From contig NZ_JPDS01000003.1 of assembly GCF_000766795.1 (NCBI RefSeq), forward strand, positions 434,001 to 498,000: a DNA stretch of 64,000 nucleotides, written 5' to 3'. The translations under genes were made by a program, and so were the position numbers. Position 1 is the first letter of the stretch; each line of letters begins with the position of its first letter. The notes beneath the pieces are model-generated. The model saw only the letters and a program-made list of their open reading frames with translations, had not been told where the DNA came from and did not search any database. The DNA is from Polaribacter sp. Hel1_85 (GTDB lineage Bacteria > Bacteroidota > Bacteroidia > Flavobacteriales > Flavobacteriaceae). Shown here piece after piece: positions 1 to 9,722 of this stretch.

Positions 1-1636
1 TACTACTTAAAACTTTACTTTCATCCCATTTACCTACTGGCATTTTCTGAATAAATTCGAATAAATCTGCTTTTTTGCTATATGCTTCTGGCGCATCTGG
101 CAGACAAACCAATCCACTAAAAACAACCAATGTTCTTGCTGCTTCAGAAACTACTGTTGAGAAATAGGTGTTTTTCTTTTTCGGCCCTTTTAATCTATCA
201 CCTTTATTAATACCTATTAAATCGAAGTTTCCATTATTCATATCTAAAGCCCCCTGAATTGCATTAATTAATGCCATTTTAATAAAAGTTTCTGGCGTAA
301 AGGCTTTTCTAGAATCTTGTTGTGCATGACAGTATTCTCTAGTAATTGCATTTGGGAATGTTCTTTCTATTCCTGTAAAAGGAACAGGTGAATCATGAAA
401 ATCTACTAATAAATGGTTTTTTGCACTTTTTTGAATTGCATCACTTGTAAAAGAAACATTATTCCCCATAAAGCCATATTTAATACCACTCATGCCTAAA
501 GACTCGAAGTAAGAAAATAATTCATCATCACCAAAATTACCTTTATGTCTATCATAATACAGAATTAGCTTGACGTCTTTTGTTTTTGCATATTTAGATA
601 CCTTTTCAAGATCTAACTTATCAGTAACATCAAAATGACCTTTTGTTACTTTTGTATACCAATTTGCATCAATTAAAAAGTATTCAATATTTTTTTCTGA
701 AGCAAAATCAATAAATCTAATATAACTCTCTGTGTCTACTCCGTATACAAAACCATCTGCTGTTTTATAATCATGTACTCTCCAATCCCAAAGCGCTTTA
801 CCTGGTTGTATCCAAGAAGTATCTTCTATTTGATTAGGAGTTGCTAAATTAAGAGGAATGGTGTTGGTTACTAAATCTCCAATTTTTTCTTCAACTAAAA
901 TAACACGCCAAGGTGTTGTTACTTTTGTCCCTTTTAATTTTGTTTTATTTGTAGCAGCAAGTATGTTTTTATCTTTATTGAACTTAAATTTTATAGTTCC
1001 AAATTCTGGAGCTACATATAAATCTGATTCTAATATGGATACATAAGAATTATTAGAATTCTTAACAACCAAAGGGGTTTTTAACTTTGGTTGCTTTTTA
1101 ACTTTACTTAATTTATCGATAGAAATTGGCCCTAATGGAGGATTTTCTCCATTTGGGGAATACAGTTTATTAGTACTATTTAAATTATACTCACAGTAAA
1201 AAGTTGCTTCTGTATCTTCATTAAATCCTTCTAACTCATATCTAAAACCAACTCCATTATTAAAAGCACGTACGTATAATTTGGCTTCTACTTTTTCTAA
1301 TAAAACATCTAAAACAAGCTCATTATACTGATTTTTAATTTCGCTAAACTGCCCCCAAACTGGTTTCCAGTTTTCGTCTACACTTTTTATTTCTGTGTTA
1401 ATTATTTTAGCAGAAACATTTGGCAATATTGATATTACAGAAGTATCTACAATTAGTTTATCTTGCCTATATAATTGATACACTAAATTACCTTCTACTT
1501 CCTCTAATACTATATTAATGGATGCGTCTGGAGATTTAATTTGCTTCAATTTTTCTTCTTTGACGCAAGAATTTATAAAAAAAACAATTCCGAGTAAAAA
1601 TAAAAAGACAGTAATTTTTGATTTTATTTTATCCAT
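1..1636 (-). CDS. GH97 glycoside hydrolase, lipoprotein (3' end cut by window edge)
   Basis: My own translation from the ATG at 1636 gives 545 residues open to the window edge. GH97 proteins are usually about 650-700 residues, so roughly the last 100 are missing. The N-terminus is a lipoprotein signal with the lipobox Cys at residue 24 (FFINSC). A beta-sandwich region is followed by a barrel with the GH97 signature VDFHDS...TGIERTFPNAITRE near residues 411-436. In retaining GH97 alpha-galactosidases the Asp of the DFH motif is the nucleophile, which would be Asp412 here; this suggests a retaining alpha-galactosidase rather than an inverting SusB-type enzyme, but that is inference. It is the last visible gene of the unit 5852->3252, 3241->1667, 1636->, only 30 bp after the sulfatase, and so probably acts on oligosaccharides in the periplasm or at the membrane. 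Confidence 0.85.
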   Translation of the reverse strand, partial: MDKIKSKITVFLFLLGIVFFINSCVKEEKLKQIKSPDASINIVLEEVEGNLVYQLYRQDKLIVDTSVISILPNVSAKIINTEIKSVDENWKPVWGQFSEIKNQYNELVLDVLLEKVEAKLYVRAFNNGVGFRYELEGFNEDTEATFYCEYNLNSTNKLYSPNGENPPLGPISIDKLSKVKKQPKLKTPLVVKNSNNSYVSILESDLYVAPEFGTIKFKFNKDKNILAATNKTKLKGTKVTTPWRVILVEEKIGDLVTNTIPLNLATPNQIEDTSWIQPGKALWDWRVHDYKTADGFVYGVDTESYIRFIDFASEKNIEYFLIDANWYTKVTKGHFDVTDKLDLEKVSKYAKTKDVKLILYYDRHKGNFGDDELFSYFESLGMSGIKYGFMGNNVSFTSDAIQKSAKNHLLVDFHDSPVPFTGIERTFPNAITREYCHAQQDSRKAFTPETFIKMALINAIQGALDMNNGNFDLIGINKGDRLKGPKKKNTYFSTVVSEAARTLVVFSGLVCLPDAPEAYSKKADLFEFIQKMPVGKWDESKVLSS

Positions 1637-1666
1637 TCTAATTTTTATTTCTATTTTCAATTGCTA

Positions 1667-3241
1667 TTAATCAACAATAACTTTTACTTGCTTCCAACCT
1701 TCCATACCTTCATTTGTTTGAGTGGCTCCATTAGTACTTCTTCCTTCTAAAATAATTTTCTTTAAAGCCGCTTTTAATTCTGCTGCTTTTTTAGGATTAC
1801 TAGCAATTAAATTTTTAGTTTCACTTATATCATTTTTGATATTAAACAATTGCATTGCCGGTAAATCTAATTTTTTCTTTCTAATTTCTTGAGGTTTTGG
1901 ATAACTCCAACCAGCAGAACCTTGCGTTAGACACAATTTCCAGTCTCCGTGTTTTATTGCAAACGAACCATCTATTGAATGATACACAATATATTCTCTT
2001 ATTTCTTTTGTCTTTTTATTGTTTAATAACGGTAACATGCTGTAACTATCTTCACCTTCTGTATCTTTAATTTTATAACCAGCGATATCTGCACAGGTTG
2101 CAAAAAAATCTGTAGTACCAATTGTTTTATCTGTACTTATATTTTTTAACGCATAGTTAGGCCATTCAACAATAAAAGGGACATGATGACCTCCTTCATA
2201 AATATCTGCTTTCATACCTCTAAAAACATAACTAGGATCGTGCTTAAACTTCGCTAATTCTTTAAAATCTGCTTTTGGAGAACACCCATTATCACTCGTA
2301 AAAACCAACAATGTGTTTTCTGAAATCCCCATTACTTGTAGTTTTTTTCTAATTTGACCAACCACATCATCTACTTGCATAACAAAATCGCCATACTCAT
2401 TGGTATTACTTTTTCCTAAAAATTCATCCGAAGGTAAAATAGGTGTATGAGGCGCTGGTAAAGGAAGATATAGAAAGAATGGTTTATCTCCACTTGCATT
2501 ATTTCCTATATAATTAATGGCTCTATCTGTTAAATCTTGTAATACCGTTTGATGTACAAAATCATCTGAAGTTGGGCCTTTTCTCCACACACCTTTTGGA
2601 TCTTTATTTTGTGTCATTTTTGTAGGTACCATAGTTGGTATATCATTTTCTACATATACATAAGGAGGCATATCTAAAGACCCACAAAAACCAAACGAAT
2701 AATCAAAACCATGTGTAGAGGGTCCGTTTTTAATAGGTTTTGTATAATCTACATCCTGAATTGTATGTAAATTATTTATGGTTCCTTTTTGCACTCCATT
2801 AAGAGCCCAATCCCATCCCATGTGCCATTTACCTATATAGGCAGTCTTATATCCTTGATTTTTTAAAACATCAGCAACTGTTGTTCTGTTTGGTGTAATT
2901 AATGATTTTGAATAGCCACCTAGTACACCTTTTTTCAAACTACTTCTCCAATTATAACGACCTGTTAAAATACCATATCTTGTTGGTGTACAAACTGCAG
3001 AAGAGGTATGTGCATCTGTAAACATAACCCCATTTGATGCCATTTTATCTAAATTAATAGTTGGTATTTTACTTTCTGGGTTAAAACTTTTGACATCTCC
3101 ATACCCTAAATCATCTGCTAAAATATAAACAATATTAGGTGCTGTATTTTTAGTTGTGGTATTATTCTTATCCTTTACATTTTTACTTGTATTACAAGAA
3201 GTTGAAATTATTATAATCAATAAAAAAAGTACTCTTTTCAT
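1667..3241 (-). CDS. Formylglycine-dependent sulfatase (S1 family), lipoprotein
   Basis: A type I sulfatase of 524 residues that removes sulfate esters from a glycan. The longer open frame back to 3316 overlaps the preceding gene, and the start at 3241 (MKRVLF) gives a clean lipoprotein signal ending ISTSC with Cys16, so I chose 3241. The metal-binding DD of ILADDLGYGD lies near residues 40-49. The formylglycine motif is C84-T-P-T-R, followed by the GR and GKWHMG motifs, and FTSDNGCSP occurs later. Being the Cys type, it needs a maturase that is not in this window. It lies 10 bp behind the clan-A-like glycosidase and 30 bp ahead of GH97. The S1 subfamily cannot be assigned by eye. Confidence 0.95.
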   Translation of the reverse strand: MKRVLFLLIIIISTSCNTSKNVKDKNNTTTKNTAPNIVYILADDLGYGDVKSFNPESKIPTINLDKMASNGVMFTDAHTSSAVCTPTRYGILTGRYNWRSSLKKGVLGGYSKSLITPNRTTVADVLKNQGYKTAYIGKWHMGWDWALNGVQKGTINNLHTIQDVDYTKPIKNGPSTHGFDYSFGFCGSLDMPPYVYVENDIPTMVPTKMTQNKDPKGVWRKGPTSDDFVHQTVLQDLTDRAINYIGNNASGDKPFFLYLPLPAPHTPILPSDEFLGKSNTNEYGDFVMQVDDVVGQIRKKLQVMGISENTLLVFTSDNGCSPKADFKELAKFKHDPSYVFRGMKADIYEGGHHVPFIVEWPNYALKNISTDKTIGTTDFFATCADIAGYKIKDTEGEDSYSMLPLLNNKKTKEIREYIVYHSIDGSFAIKHGDWKLCLTQGSAGWSYPKPQEIRKKKLDLPAMQLFNIKNDISETKNLIASNPKKAAELKAALKKIILEGRSTNGATQTNEGMEGWKQVKVIVD

Positions 3242-3251
3242 TTCGTTAAAT

Positions 3252-5852
3252 TTAATCTGTTTTAATATTTCTATGTGGTAATTTACTAAATAGACTTTTC
3301 CCATTTGTATTGACAAATGCTTTTAATGCGTATTTTGATTTTTTATTTAACACCGAATTAGGTATAAACACTTCAAAAGTATTTGTTTTTTTCGATAAAT
3401 TTCTTCCTTCAATTTTATTTTCCTCAACCGTTAAATAAGATATATTTTCTATTTTAAGTCCATAAGAATAATCGCCATCTAATAAAATATTTTTAAATTT
3501 TATCTTAAGTAAATATCCGTCTTTTTGCTTTTTAATACTCTTAATTTTAATAGAATATTCATCATCCGAACTAAATAATGTTGCTGTATTCGGATAAAAA
3601 TTACTTTCACCTGCAGAGGTTTCAGCTTTCACTGTATAAAAATAAATTTCATCCTTTTTAGTTGAAGTATCTTTAAAAGAAGATTTTTTTATTCCACTTG
3701 CTATTTTATGGTATTTATGAAGTTCTAAACCTCTATACACATTATAACTTGTTTCTGGTAAAATCGAATCTTGTTCAATCCATTTTACAGAGACACTTCC
3801 ACTTGGTTGTCTTATTGCTGATACATTTCTTGGACTATAAGGAACTTTTTTAGACAAACTAACTGTCTTTGTCTTTGAAAATTCTCCCAATCCATTTCCA
3901 TTATAGGCTACTACAGAAAAATCATAAGGAACATTGTATTCTAATCCTTTTAATCTATAACCATAAACATTATTCGTTTCAATAATGCTTTCTTCCTTTG
4001 TATTTTTATTGATATATTTAATCTTATATCCTGATGCTTCTGCTACACTTTTCCAAAAAATGGTAGCCGTATTATTTCTTCTTGATATTTTAAATATTTC
4101 AGGAATTTCTGGTATATCATTTTTTATCAAAATTTTATTTGAAAAATCACTTACTCCTTGTTTATTTTCTGCACTCATTTTAAAATTATAAGTTGCTCCT
4201 TTATTCAAATTTGGAATCTCAATTGAATTTTCTGTTGCATCAACTTTAATTTGTTTGATGACATCACTAGAAACTTCTTTATAATTGATTGTATATTTTT
4301 TTACGTTTTCAATTGGCCCCCAAGTTAGTTTAATACTCCCTGATAGTATCTCTCCTTTGTAAATTGTTGGATTAGCAGGTTTGGTTACCAATTTAGATTT
4401 CCATTTAGCTACCGATACACTAAATGATGGAATATTAATTTTCCCTTTACTAAAAGTAACTTTCCTAATTTCTGTATTTTTAACCTTTATCGAATCTGCT
4501 GATATGAAATTTACTTCAATTTCTTTATTCAATTGATGACCATCAATTTTTATATCAAAGTCTTTTGATTCTTTTGTTCTGTTTGTAAAGACTAAATAGT
4601 CATAACCATTAATACCTCTATAAGCTTGTGTATAAAAACCAGTTTCAATTGCTTTTTTTAAACCCGGAGCTTTAAATCCGTTTGTAACATTAGAGTCAAA
4701 AATAAAATCTGAATGATTGGTTACATCATGATAAATCTCATACGCTTTTCCTTCTAATGTTTTATTTATTCCGGTTAAAACACTATCCGTATTTAGCTTT
4801 ATTCCGTTTTTAAAAGCATCCTCAATTTGTTCATTTATATTTTTCTTAGGAGCATATTTACTACTTACTTCATGTGCTCCAACATACCAGGTATTTTTAT
4901 GATTTAACTGACGCATTACATATTCAATATTATAAATACTAGAATAGATACCGTTTAAAGGTCTATTCCAAACACCAAATTCTGTAATAACCATTGGTAC
5001 ATCTTTCCAACTGTAATCTTCAATCTCTTGCATTGCGTTTGCTGAAGTAGCTTCTAAAAGTTTTGTATTTGCTCTCTTATATGCTTTTTCTACTGATTCT
5101 TTTTTACCAATATGCGGTGCATAAGAATGTTTCGAAAACACATTCCAATAAGCACCTTGCTCTTTTTGGTACTTATTAATTTCTTTCATAAAACCCCAAA
5201 TACCATCCCAAGTATTATTTAAAGCAAGAAATGCATCAGGATAGATTTCTTTAATTGCATCTGCATGAGGTTTCATTTTTGCAGCATAATCGTACCCATC
5301 ATTCCACCAATAACGTTCTCTATGAGGCACATAAAAATAAGGTTCGTTACAAAATTGCCAAGTAGCTACTTCAATATTGTTGTTCTTACAAAATCGTGCA
5401 AGTTCACGAGTCATTTCTGGAGTTTCCGTAAAACCATTAATTGTGATTACGAGTTTACCATTAATTTTACTTAACAATTGATACAAATCAATAATACGAT
5501 GAGCACCTTTTACATCTAAAAAACTGTATCCTTTAAGGTATTCTTTAGGATGATCGAACATCATTGCATAATCAAGATCATAATGACCAGTTGCACTGCT
5601 AAAAGCGTCTCCCATTGTTCCTGAAAAATAACGAAGCCAACCTGGTTTTAATAGATGAACAGCTTTTCTAAAATCTGGGTGTAAATAACTCCAACTTTTA
5701 TCTGCAATTCTAACATTAAATCCACTAGAACCAATTTTAATAGCGTGCCCGTTTTTAGTATCAATATTTATGACACCTTTATTTTCTTGTGAAAATGATA
5801 CTTGAAAAAGTGTAGTCATAAAAAGTAGTAAAAATAATTTTCTACTATCCAT
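3252..5852 (-). CDS. Clan GH-A-like glycoside hydrolase with three fibronectin type III domains
   Basis: 866 residues with a Sec signal (to about residue 21, SFSQ). The N-terminal 300 residues read like a (beta/alpha)8 clan-A glycosidase of the GH39/GH79/GH86 type. They contain WQFCNEP with Glu170 as candidate acid/base and VITEFGVWN with Glu291 as candidate nucleophile. A beta-sandwich region follows to about 490, then three fibronectin type III-like repeats (about 493-580, 585-670, 680-765) and a C-terminal beta domain. No T9SS sorting domain is evident, so it may stay in the periplasm. It is the first gene of the sulfatase/GH97 unit and carries a copy of the shared PUL operator about 110 bp upstream. 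The GH family is not certain from the sequence alone; fold and catalytic residues are inferred. Confidence 0.7.
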   Translation of the reverse strand: MDSRKLFLLLFMTTLFQVSFSQENKGVINIDTKNGHAIKIGSSGFNVRIADKSWSYLHPDFRKAVHLLKPGWLRYFSGTMGDAFSSATGHYDLDYAMMFDHPKEYLKGYSFLDVKGAHRIIDLYQLLSKINGKLVITINGFTETPEMTRELARFCKNNNIEVATWQFCNEPYFYVPHRERYWWNDGYDYAAKMKPHADAIKEIYPDAFLALNNTWDGIWGFMKEINKYQKEQGAYWNVFSKHSYAPHIGKKESVEKAYKRANTKLLEATSANAMQEIEDYSWKDVPMVITEFGVWNRPLNGIYSSIYNIEYVMRQLNHKNTWYVGAHEVSSKYAPKKNINEQIEDAFKNGIKLNTDSVLTGINKTLEGKAYEIYHDVTNHSDFIFDSNVTNGFKAPGLKKAIETGFYTQAYRGINGYDYLVFTNRTKESKDFDIKIDGHQLNKEIEVNFISADSIKVKNTEIRKVTFSKGKINIPSFSVSVAKWKSKLVTKPANPTIYKGEILSGSIKLTWGPIENVKKYTINYKEVSSDVIKQIKVDATENSIEIPNLNKGATYNFKMSAENKQGVSDFSNKILIKNDIPEIPEIFKISRRNNTATIFWKSVAEASGYKIKYINKNTKEESIIETNNVYGYRLKGLEYNVPYDFSVVAYNGNGLGEFSKTKTVSLSKKVPYSPRNVSAIRQPSGSVSVKWIEQDSILPETSYNVYRGLELHKYHKIASGIKKSSFKDTSTKKDEIYFYTVKAETSAGESNFYPNTATLFSSDDEYSIKIKSIKKQKDGYLLKIKFKNILLDGDYSYGLKIENISYLTVEENKIEGRNLSKKTNTFEVFIPNSVLNKKSKYALKAFVNTNGKSLFSKLPHRNIKTD

Positions 5853-5932
5853 TTTTTCTCTGGTTAATTGTTTTTAAAATTGACTTTAAGACACTGTTGT
5901 CTTTTGATAAAAAGGTGTTTTTTATTCTAACT

Positions 5933-5988
5933 CAAAAATATCAATTTTTAAAAAATTATAATTCTCATTTGAGACCTCTAAATGTTGC
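5933..5988 (-). promoter_or_regulatory. PUL operator + promoter for the 5852->1 unit
   Basis: On the minus strand the 27-bp shared motif spans 5988-5962 (begins GCAACATTT, ends AAATGAGAA). The next 21 nt are followed by a perfect -7 element TATTTTTG at 5940-5933. The start codon is at 5852. The CYCC core is weak here (GGTC), but both flanks and the spacing are exact. Confidence 0.75.
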
Positions 5989-6043
5989 ACTATTTTAGTT
6001 AAATATTTATTAACAGTGTTTTACACAGAATTCTTATAAAAAA

Positions 6044-6072
6044 AAGACAGCATCTATTGAAGGTGCTGTCTT
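6044..6072 (-). terminator. Hairpin downstream of the 9421->6097 unit
   Basis: A 9-bp perfect stem (AAGACAGCA / TGCTGTCTT) with an 11-nt loop, 25 bp after the stop at 6097 and flanked by A-runs that give a U-tract on the minus strand. Confidence 0.75.
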
Positions 6073-6096
6073 AAAAAGTTGAAAATGATTTTCTAT

Positions 6097-7749
6097 TTAT
6101 TCTTTAATCACTTTATATGTTTTTGAAAAATTAATACCAATAAACTTTATTAAATAGATACCTTTTGATAATATGCTTGTATCAATATCAATCTCTTTAG
6201 AATTCGTTTCAACCTTGTTATTTAATATTTCTTGTCCATTAATATTGTAAATGAAATAATTTTTAAAACTTGCATTTGGAAAAGTTATTTTTAAATTATC
6301 TGAGAATGGATTTGGAGACATAATTACTTTGATATCTTCATAATTTTCTACGGATAACTGTACTGACTCATACACTTCTACCTCAGCTAAATTCAATGCT
6401 CTACCATCTGTAGAATCTGATTCAATTCTAACAATTCTCCCTGATTGATTTACCTCCATAGTAACAGATGGATCTGGATAACTTGTATAGGTTTTAGAAA
6501 AAGTAATTGCTCTATTATTATCCATAACATACACAGTAAAATTCTCTAACCTATCCTTACAACAATTATCTGTTCTGTTATATATTCTAATAAATCCTAT
6601 TTCTTTATCCCCTCCTAAATCTACTTCCCAGTAAGGAGGTGAATCACTACCACTAATAATTGATAATGAATTATCTGTAAGAAGTCCATCAGTAATTCCA
6701 TCAATTGCTTTATCTGCTGTAGCTCCAGAAAATCCAACAGAAGATTGTGTTGCCGTTCCATCAGGAGCAATATTAACTCCTAAATCAGATTCAGTTTCAT
6801 CTTTTAAATACTTAGACATGTATGTTTCGTTAAGCGAAGTTAAAGCACCACTATCTTTAAAGATATTATTCCCTGAATTATATATTACTAAACCATCTAC
6901 TTTATTAGCTATAGCAGCATCTATTCGTGTTGTTGTATCTCCATCTCTACCAATACTGTTATTTACTTCAGAATCCCAAACAGGTAAAGGATTAGAAACC
7001 CCACCTGTTGTATTATTATTAGCCGCTGCAATAAAAGTAGCCCAAGAAGAATCGTTAGATCCTAAATTATGACTTGATGCGACTGTAATATATTCTCCTA
7101 TATTCGAATTATTTAACATATCTATAGATGCTGGAATTCCCCAAGAACATGGACCTATTAATTCAGGTACATTTGGAATTTGTCCTGCAGCAAAATAAGA
7201 TTCCATATTTGTTTTTACACTACTATATATTTCATTTATTTGAGCAGCTGTCCATGCACCACCAGGTCTTCCATCTTCATTAAATGGATTGATCCACTTA
7301 AGACCAGGATAATCCAAAGCAAACTGAGAAACAGTACTAATTACTGTAGCAGTTGCTGCAGCATTATTGTTCGTTGCGATAAGATCTGCACTCAAAAGCG
7401 TACCACTGGCTATTCTACGTGCACCCCCATCTTGTGCTGGGTTTGCATAGATTAGAAAACCTTGTGCTTTAGCTTGTGTAAAAAAGTATTGCATTATATC
7501 TTCATCATAATCCCAACCTGCAGGGAAAATTGGAAGGCGAATACCATTTACTTTCATAGTGGTAAAACCTTTTAGTAAATTATCGGCCTCTGCCTCTGTT
7601 GTAATGTCCTTAGTTATAAATCGTTGTTTAACATCTCCAAGAACGTAGTCCATGTCATTGGTATAAATAGTTTGACTAAACGCAATACTATTCATTCCAA
7701 TAAACAATAAAATGAAAAAACTTTTAACAATTTTAATTCTTAGATACAT
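6097..7749 (-). CDS. Putative TIM-barrel glycosidase + F5/8 type C (discoidin) domain + T9SS sorting domain
   Basis: 550 residues with a Sec signal ending AFSQ (about 26). Residues 30-315 form the putative catalytic domain and start NDMDYVLGD. Two conserved acidic motifs have the look of a clan-A acid/base and nucleophile pair: KWINPFNEDGR (Glu158) and PVWDSEVN (Glu261). Residues about 325-460 are a discoidin/F5-8C (CBM32-like) domain containing YNRTDNCCKDR. Residues 470-550 are a T9SS type A sorting domain (MSPNPFSDN, GIYLIKF), so the protein should be secreted or surface-anchored. It is the second gene of a pair, 13 bp after its paralogue, and is very probably co-transcribed with it. I do not recognise the family of the catalytic domain; the glycosidase role is inferred from motifs and neighbours. 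Confidence 0.65.
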   Translation of the reverse strand: MYLRIKIVKSFFILLFIGMNSIAFSQTIYTNDMDYVLGDVKQRFITKDITTEAEADNLLKGFTTMKVNGIRLPIFPAGWDYDEDIMQYFFTQAKAQGFLIYANPAQDGGARRIASGTLLSADLIATNNNAAATATVISTVSQFALDYPGLKWINPFNEDGRPGGAWTAAQINEIYSSVKTNMESYFAAGQIPNVPELIGPCSWGIPASIDMLNNSNIGEYITVASSHNLGSNDSSWATFIAAANNNTTGGVSNPLPVWDSEVNNSIGRDGDTTTRIDAAIANKVDGLVIYNSGNNIFKDSGALTSLNETYMSKYLKDETESDLGVNIAPDGTATQSSVGFSGATADKAIDGITDGLLTDNSLSIISGSDSPPYWEVDLGGDKEIGFIRIYNRTDNCCKDRLENFTVYVMDNNRAITFSKTYTSYPDPSVTMEVNQSGRIVRIESDSTDGRALNLAEVEVYESVQLSVENYEDIKVIMSPNPFSDNLKITFPNASFKNYFIYNINGQEILNNKVETNSKEIDIDTSILSKGIYLIKFIGINFSKTYKVIKE

Positions 7750-7762
7750 ACTTTCTATTTAA

Positions 7763-9421
7763 TTAATTCTTAATTACCTTGTATGATTTTGAAAAAACAT
7801 CACCATTTAACTTCACAAAATAAATACCTTTAGATAAATTACTAGTATTTATATTCACCTCTTTTAAACTATCATCAATTTTATTACTTAAAATTTTCTG
7901 TCCGTTAATATTGTAAATTATGTACGAGTTAATACCTGTATTTGGAGAAACTATTTTTAAATTATCTGAAAATGGATTTGGATACATAAAAACATTAACA
8001 TCTTTATAACTTATTGTAGACAAAACTTCATCAGATCCAAAAACCTGTACCTCTGCAAGTGTTAAAGGTGCTGTAGCATTTAATTGAATTTTAACAATTT
8101 TTCCAACAACACCTTCTGTATTAACTATAATTGAAGGATCTGGAAATGATGTAAATGTTTGTGTAAAAACTTCTACACCGTTATTATTAATTACAGATAC
8201 TGTAAAATTTGACATATTTGCTTTACAACAACCATCAGTTCTATTAAATACTTTAATATTATCGATTGTTTTATTTGCTCCTAAATCTACCTGCCACCAA
8301 GGATTTTCCTCTACATTTGTAACAGTAACTGAACCTCCTCCATAGTTACCATTTGTATCTCCATCAATAGCAAGAAGTGCTTCTTTGTTAAATGATGGGT
8401 TTGTAGAAGACTGTGTAGCTGTTCCGTTAAGAGCAAGGTTAATTTCTGGTATTAAATAAAGCTCCATCGCTTTTTCTCCTGTTGCATTTACAGAACCAGT
8501 AGTTAAACTAACTGTATTCCAAGAGTTGTATAAAACCAAACCGTCTACTTTATTTTCAATTGCTCTCTCTAAACGTGTTCCGCTTTTTACAGCATCATCT
8601 GGAAACTTATCATTATGATTTACTTCAGAATCCCAAACAGGAAAATTATCTTTATCTGCTTCAGCAATAAAATCATCCCAAAGATTATGATTAAATCCTA
8701 AATTATGTGCAGTAGCAACAGTTATATAATCTGCTATGTTTGTTTTTTGAAACATATCTATACCCGCAACAAGACCCCAAGTACAAGGACCTATCAATTC
8801 AGCTCCATTTAAACCGTGAGTATAAAGTCTTAGATATATTTCATTGATTTGACTGATACTCCAAGTACTACTAGTTGCTCTTCCATCCTCATTAAAGGGG
8901 TTAATCCACTTACAGTCTGGATATTCATTTGAAAACTCTATAACTCTATTAACTAATTCATCAGTTGCTGCTTGAACTCCATTTACAGCAACATCTTCTC
9001 CCTCATTAGCCCCATTTCCATTAAGCATATTATTTGCAACTCTTTTACCTCCACCACCTTGAGCTGGATTTGCAAAAATAACAAAACCTTGAATTAAAGC
9101 TTGAGCATAAAAATAATCCATCATTGGTTTATTAGGATTCAAATCGATCCCATCTACACCTCTTCCAAAAAGAGGAATACGAATACCGTTGGCTCCCATA
9201 TTTTTAAACCCTAACAAAAGATTATCTGCTTCTGTTTCTGTTGTAATTTTATTAGTAATAAAAGCTTGCTTTGTATCTCCCAAAACATAGTCCATATCAT
9301 TTACATACTTTTGACTAAAAGCACTAAGATTAAAGAAACAGATTATTAAAATAAGAATTACTTTTTTGAAAATTATTTTGCAGTTATTTTGTATCATTTG
9401 TTCTATATTAATTAAGCTCAT
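7763..9421 (-). CDS. Putative TIM-barrel glycosidase + F5/8 type C domain + T9SS domain (paralogue)
   Basis: 552 residues, collinear with the downstream 550-residue protein. It shares NDMDYVLGDTKQ, IFANPAQGGG, KWINPFNEDGR (Glu178), ELIGPCTWG and PVWDSEVNHN (Glu266), then a discoidin domain with FNRTDGCCKAN and a T9SS domain (MYPNPFSDN). The signal peptide ends AFSQ. A second ATG at 9397 (MIQNNC) would give a more typical signal length, so the start at 9421 is not settled. It is the first gene of the two-gene unit and lies about 65 bp behind a shared-operator promoter. Two diverged copies of the same architecture suggest two linkages or differently substituted forms of the same glycan (inference). 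Confidence 0.65.
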   Translation of the reverse strand: MSLINIEQMIQNNCKIIFKKVILILIICFFNLSAFSQKYVNDMDYVLGDTKQAFITNKITTETEADNLLLGFKNMGANGIRIPLFGRGVDGIDLNPNKPMMDYFYAQALIQGFVIFANPAQGGGGKRVANNMLNGNGANEGEDVAVNGVQAATDELVNRVIEFSNEYPDCKWINPFNEDGRATSSTWSISQINEIYLRLYTHGLNGAELIGPCTWGLVAGIDMFQKTNIADYITVATAHNLGFNHNLWDDFIAEADKDNFPVWDSEVNHNDKFPDDAVKSGTRLERAIENKVDGLVLYNSWNTVSLTTGSVNATGEKAMELYLIPEINLALNGTATQSSTNPSFNKEALLAIDGDTNGNYGGGSVTVTNVEENPWWQVDLGANKTIDNIKVFNRTDGCCKANMSNFTVSVINNNGVEVFTQTFTSFPDPSIIVNTEGVVGKIVKIQLNATAPLTLAEVQVFGSDEVLSTISYKDVNVFMYPNPFSDNLKIVSPNTGINSYIIYNINGQKILSNKIDDSLKEVNINTSNLSKGIYFVKLNGDVFSKSYKVIKN

Positions 9422-9486
9422 CGCTATTAATTACAATATATAAATCATTTTTTGTATGTCACAAAAACAATCCATTATTTCAATTA

Positions 9487-9542
9487 CAAAATAAACACTT
9501 TTTTCTTTTGTAAAATTCTCATTTAGGGAGTTCATTTGTTGC
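9487..9542 (-). promoter_or_regulatory. PUL operator + promoter for the discoidin glycosidase pair
   Basis: The motif at 9542-9516 (minus) begins GCAACAAAT, has the core ACTCC and ends AAATGAGAA. Exactly 21 nt later lies TTATTTTG (9494-9487), one base off the TAnnTTTG consensus. The ORF begins at 9421. The rest of the 301-bp gap to 9722 holds only the hairpin at 9640-9684. Confidence 0.75.
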
Positions 9543-9639
9543 TAAAAAAATCATATTAAACTGATTTTAAACACAGAAGAAAATATCTCACAAACAAATA
9601 TAACAGCATATTTATAAATGCTGCTATATTAATATAATT

Positions 9640-9684
9640 AGGTATTAAATAAATTTTAGATGATTAAACATCTTATTAATACCT
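9640..9684 (-). terminator. Long nested hairpin after the GH128 pair
   Basis: The outer stem is AGGTATTAA/TTAATACCT and the inner stem is AGATG/CATCT. It sits 39-83 bp past the stop at 9723. A second small stem (CAGCAT/ATGCTG, 9604-9623) lies further down. There is no strong U-tract, so termination is only likely. Confidence 0.45.
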
Positions 9685-9722
9685 TTAAATAAAATAGTTA
9701 AACTTATTAACCTTATCAATAT

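Noticed and set aside
858..1046. 62-residue frame on the plus strand at the left edge
   Set aside because: It is antisense to the GH97 gene, which runs open on the minus strand through the same bases.
3242..3316. 25-residue N-terminal extension of the first sulfatase
   Set aside because: It overlaps the preceding gene and would bury the lipoprotein signal; the start at 3241 fits better.
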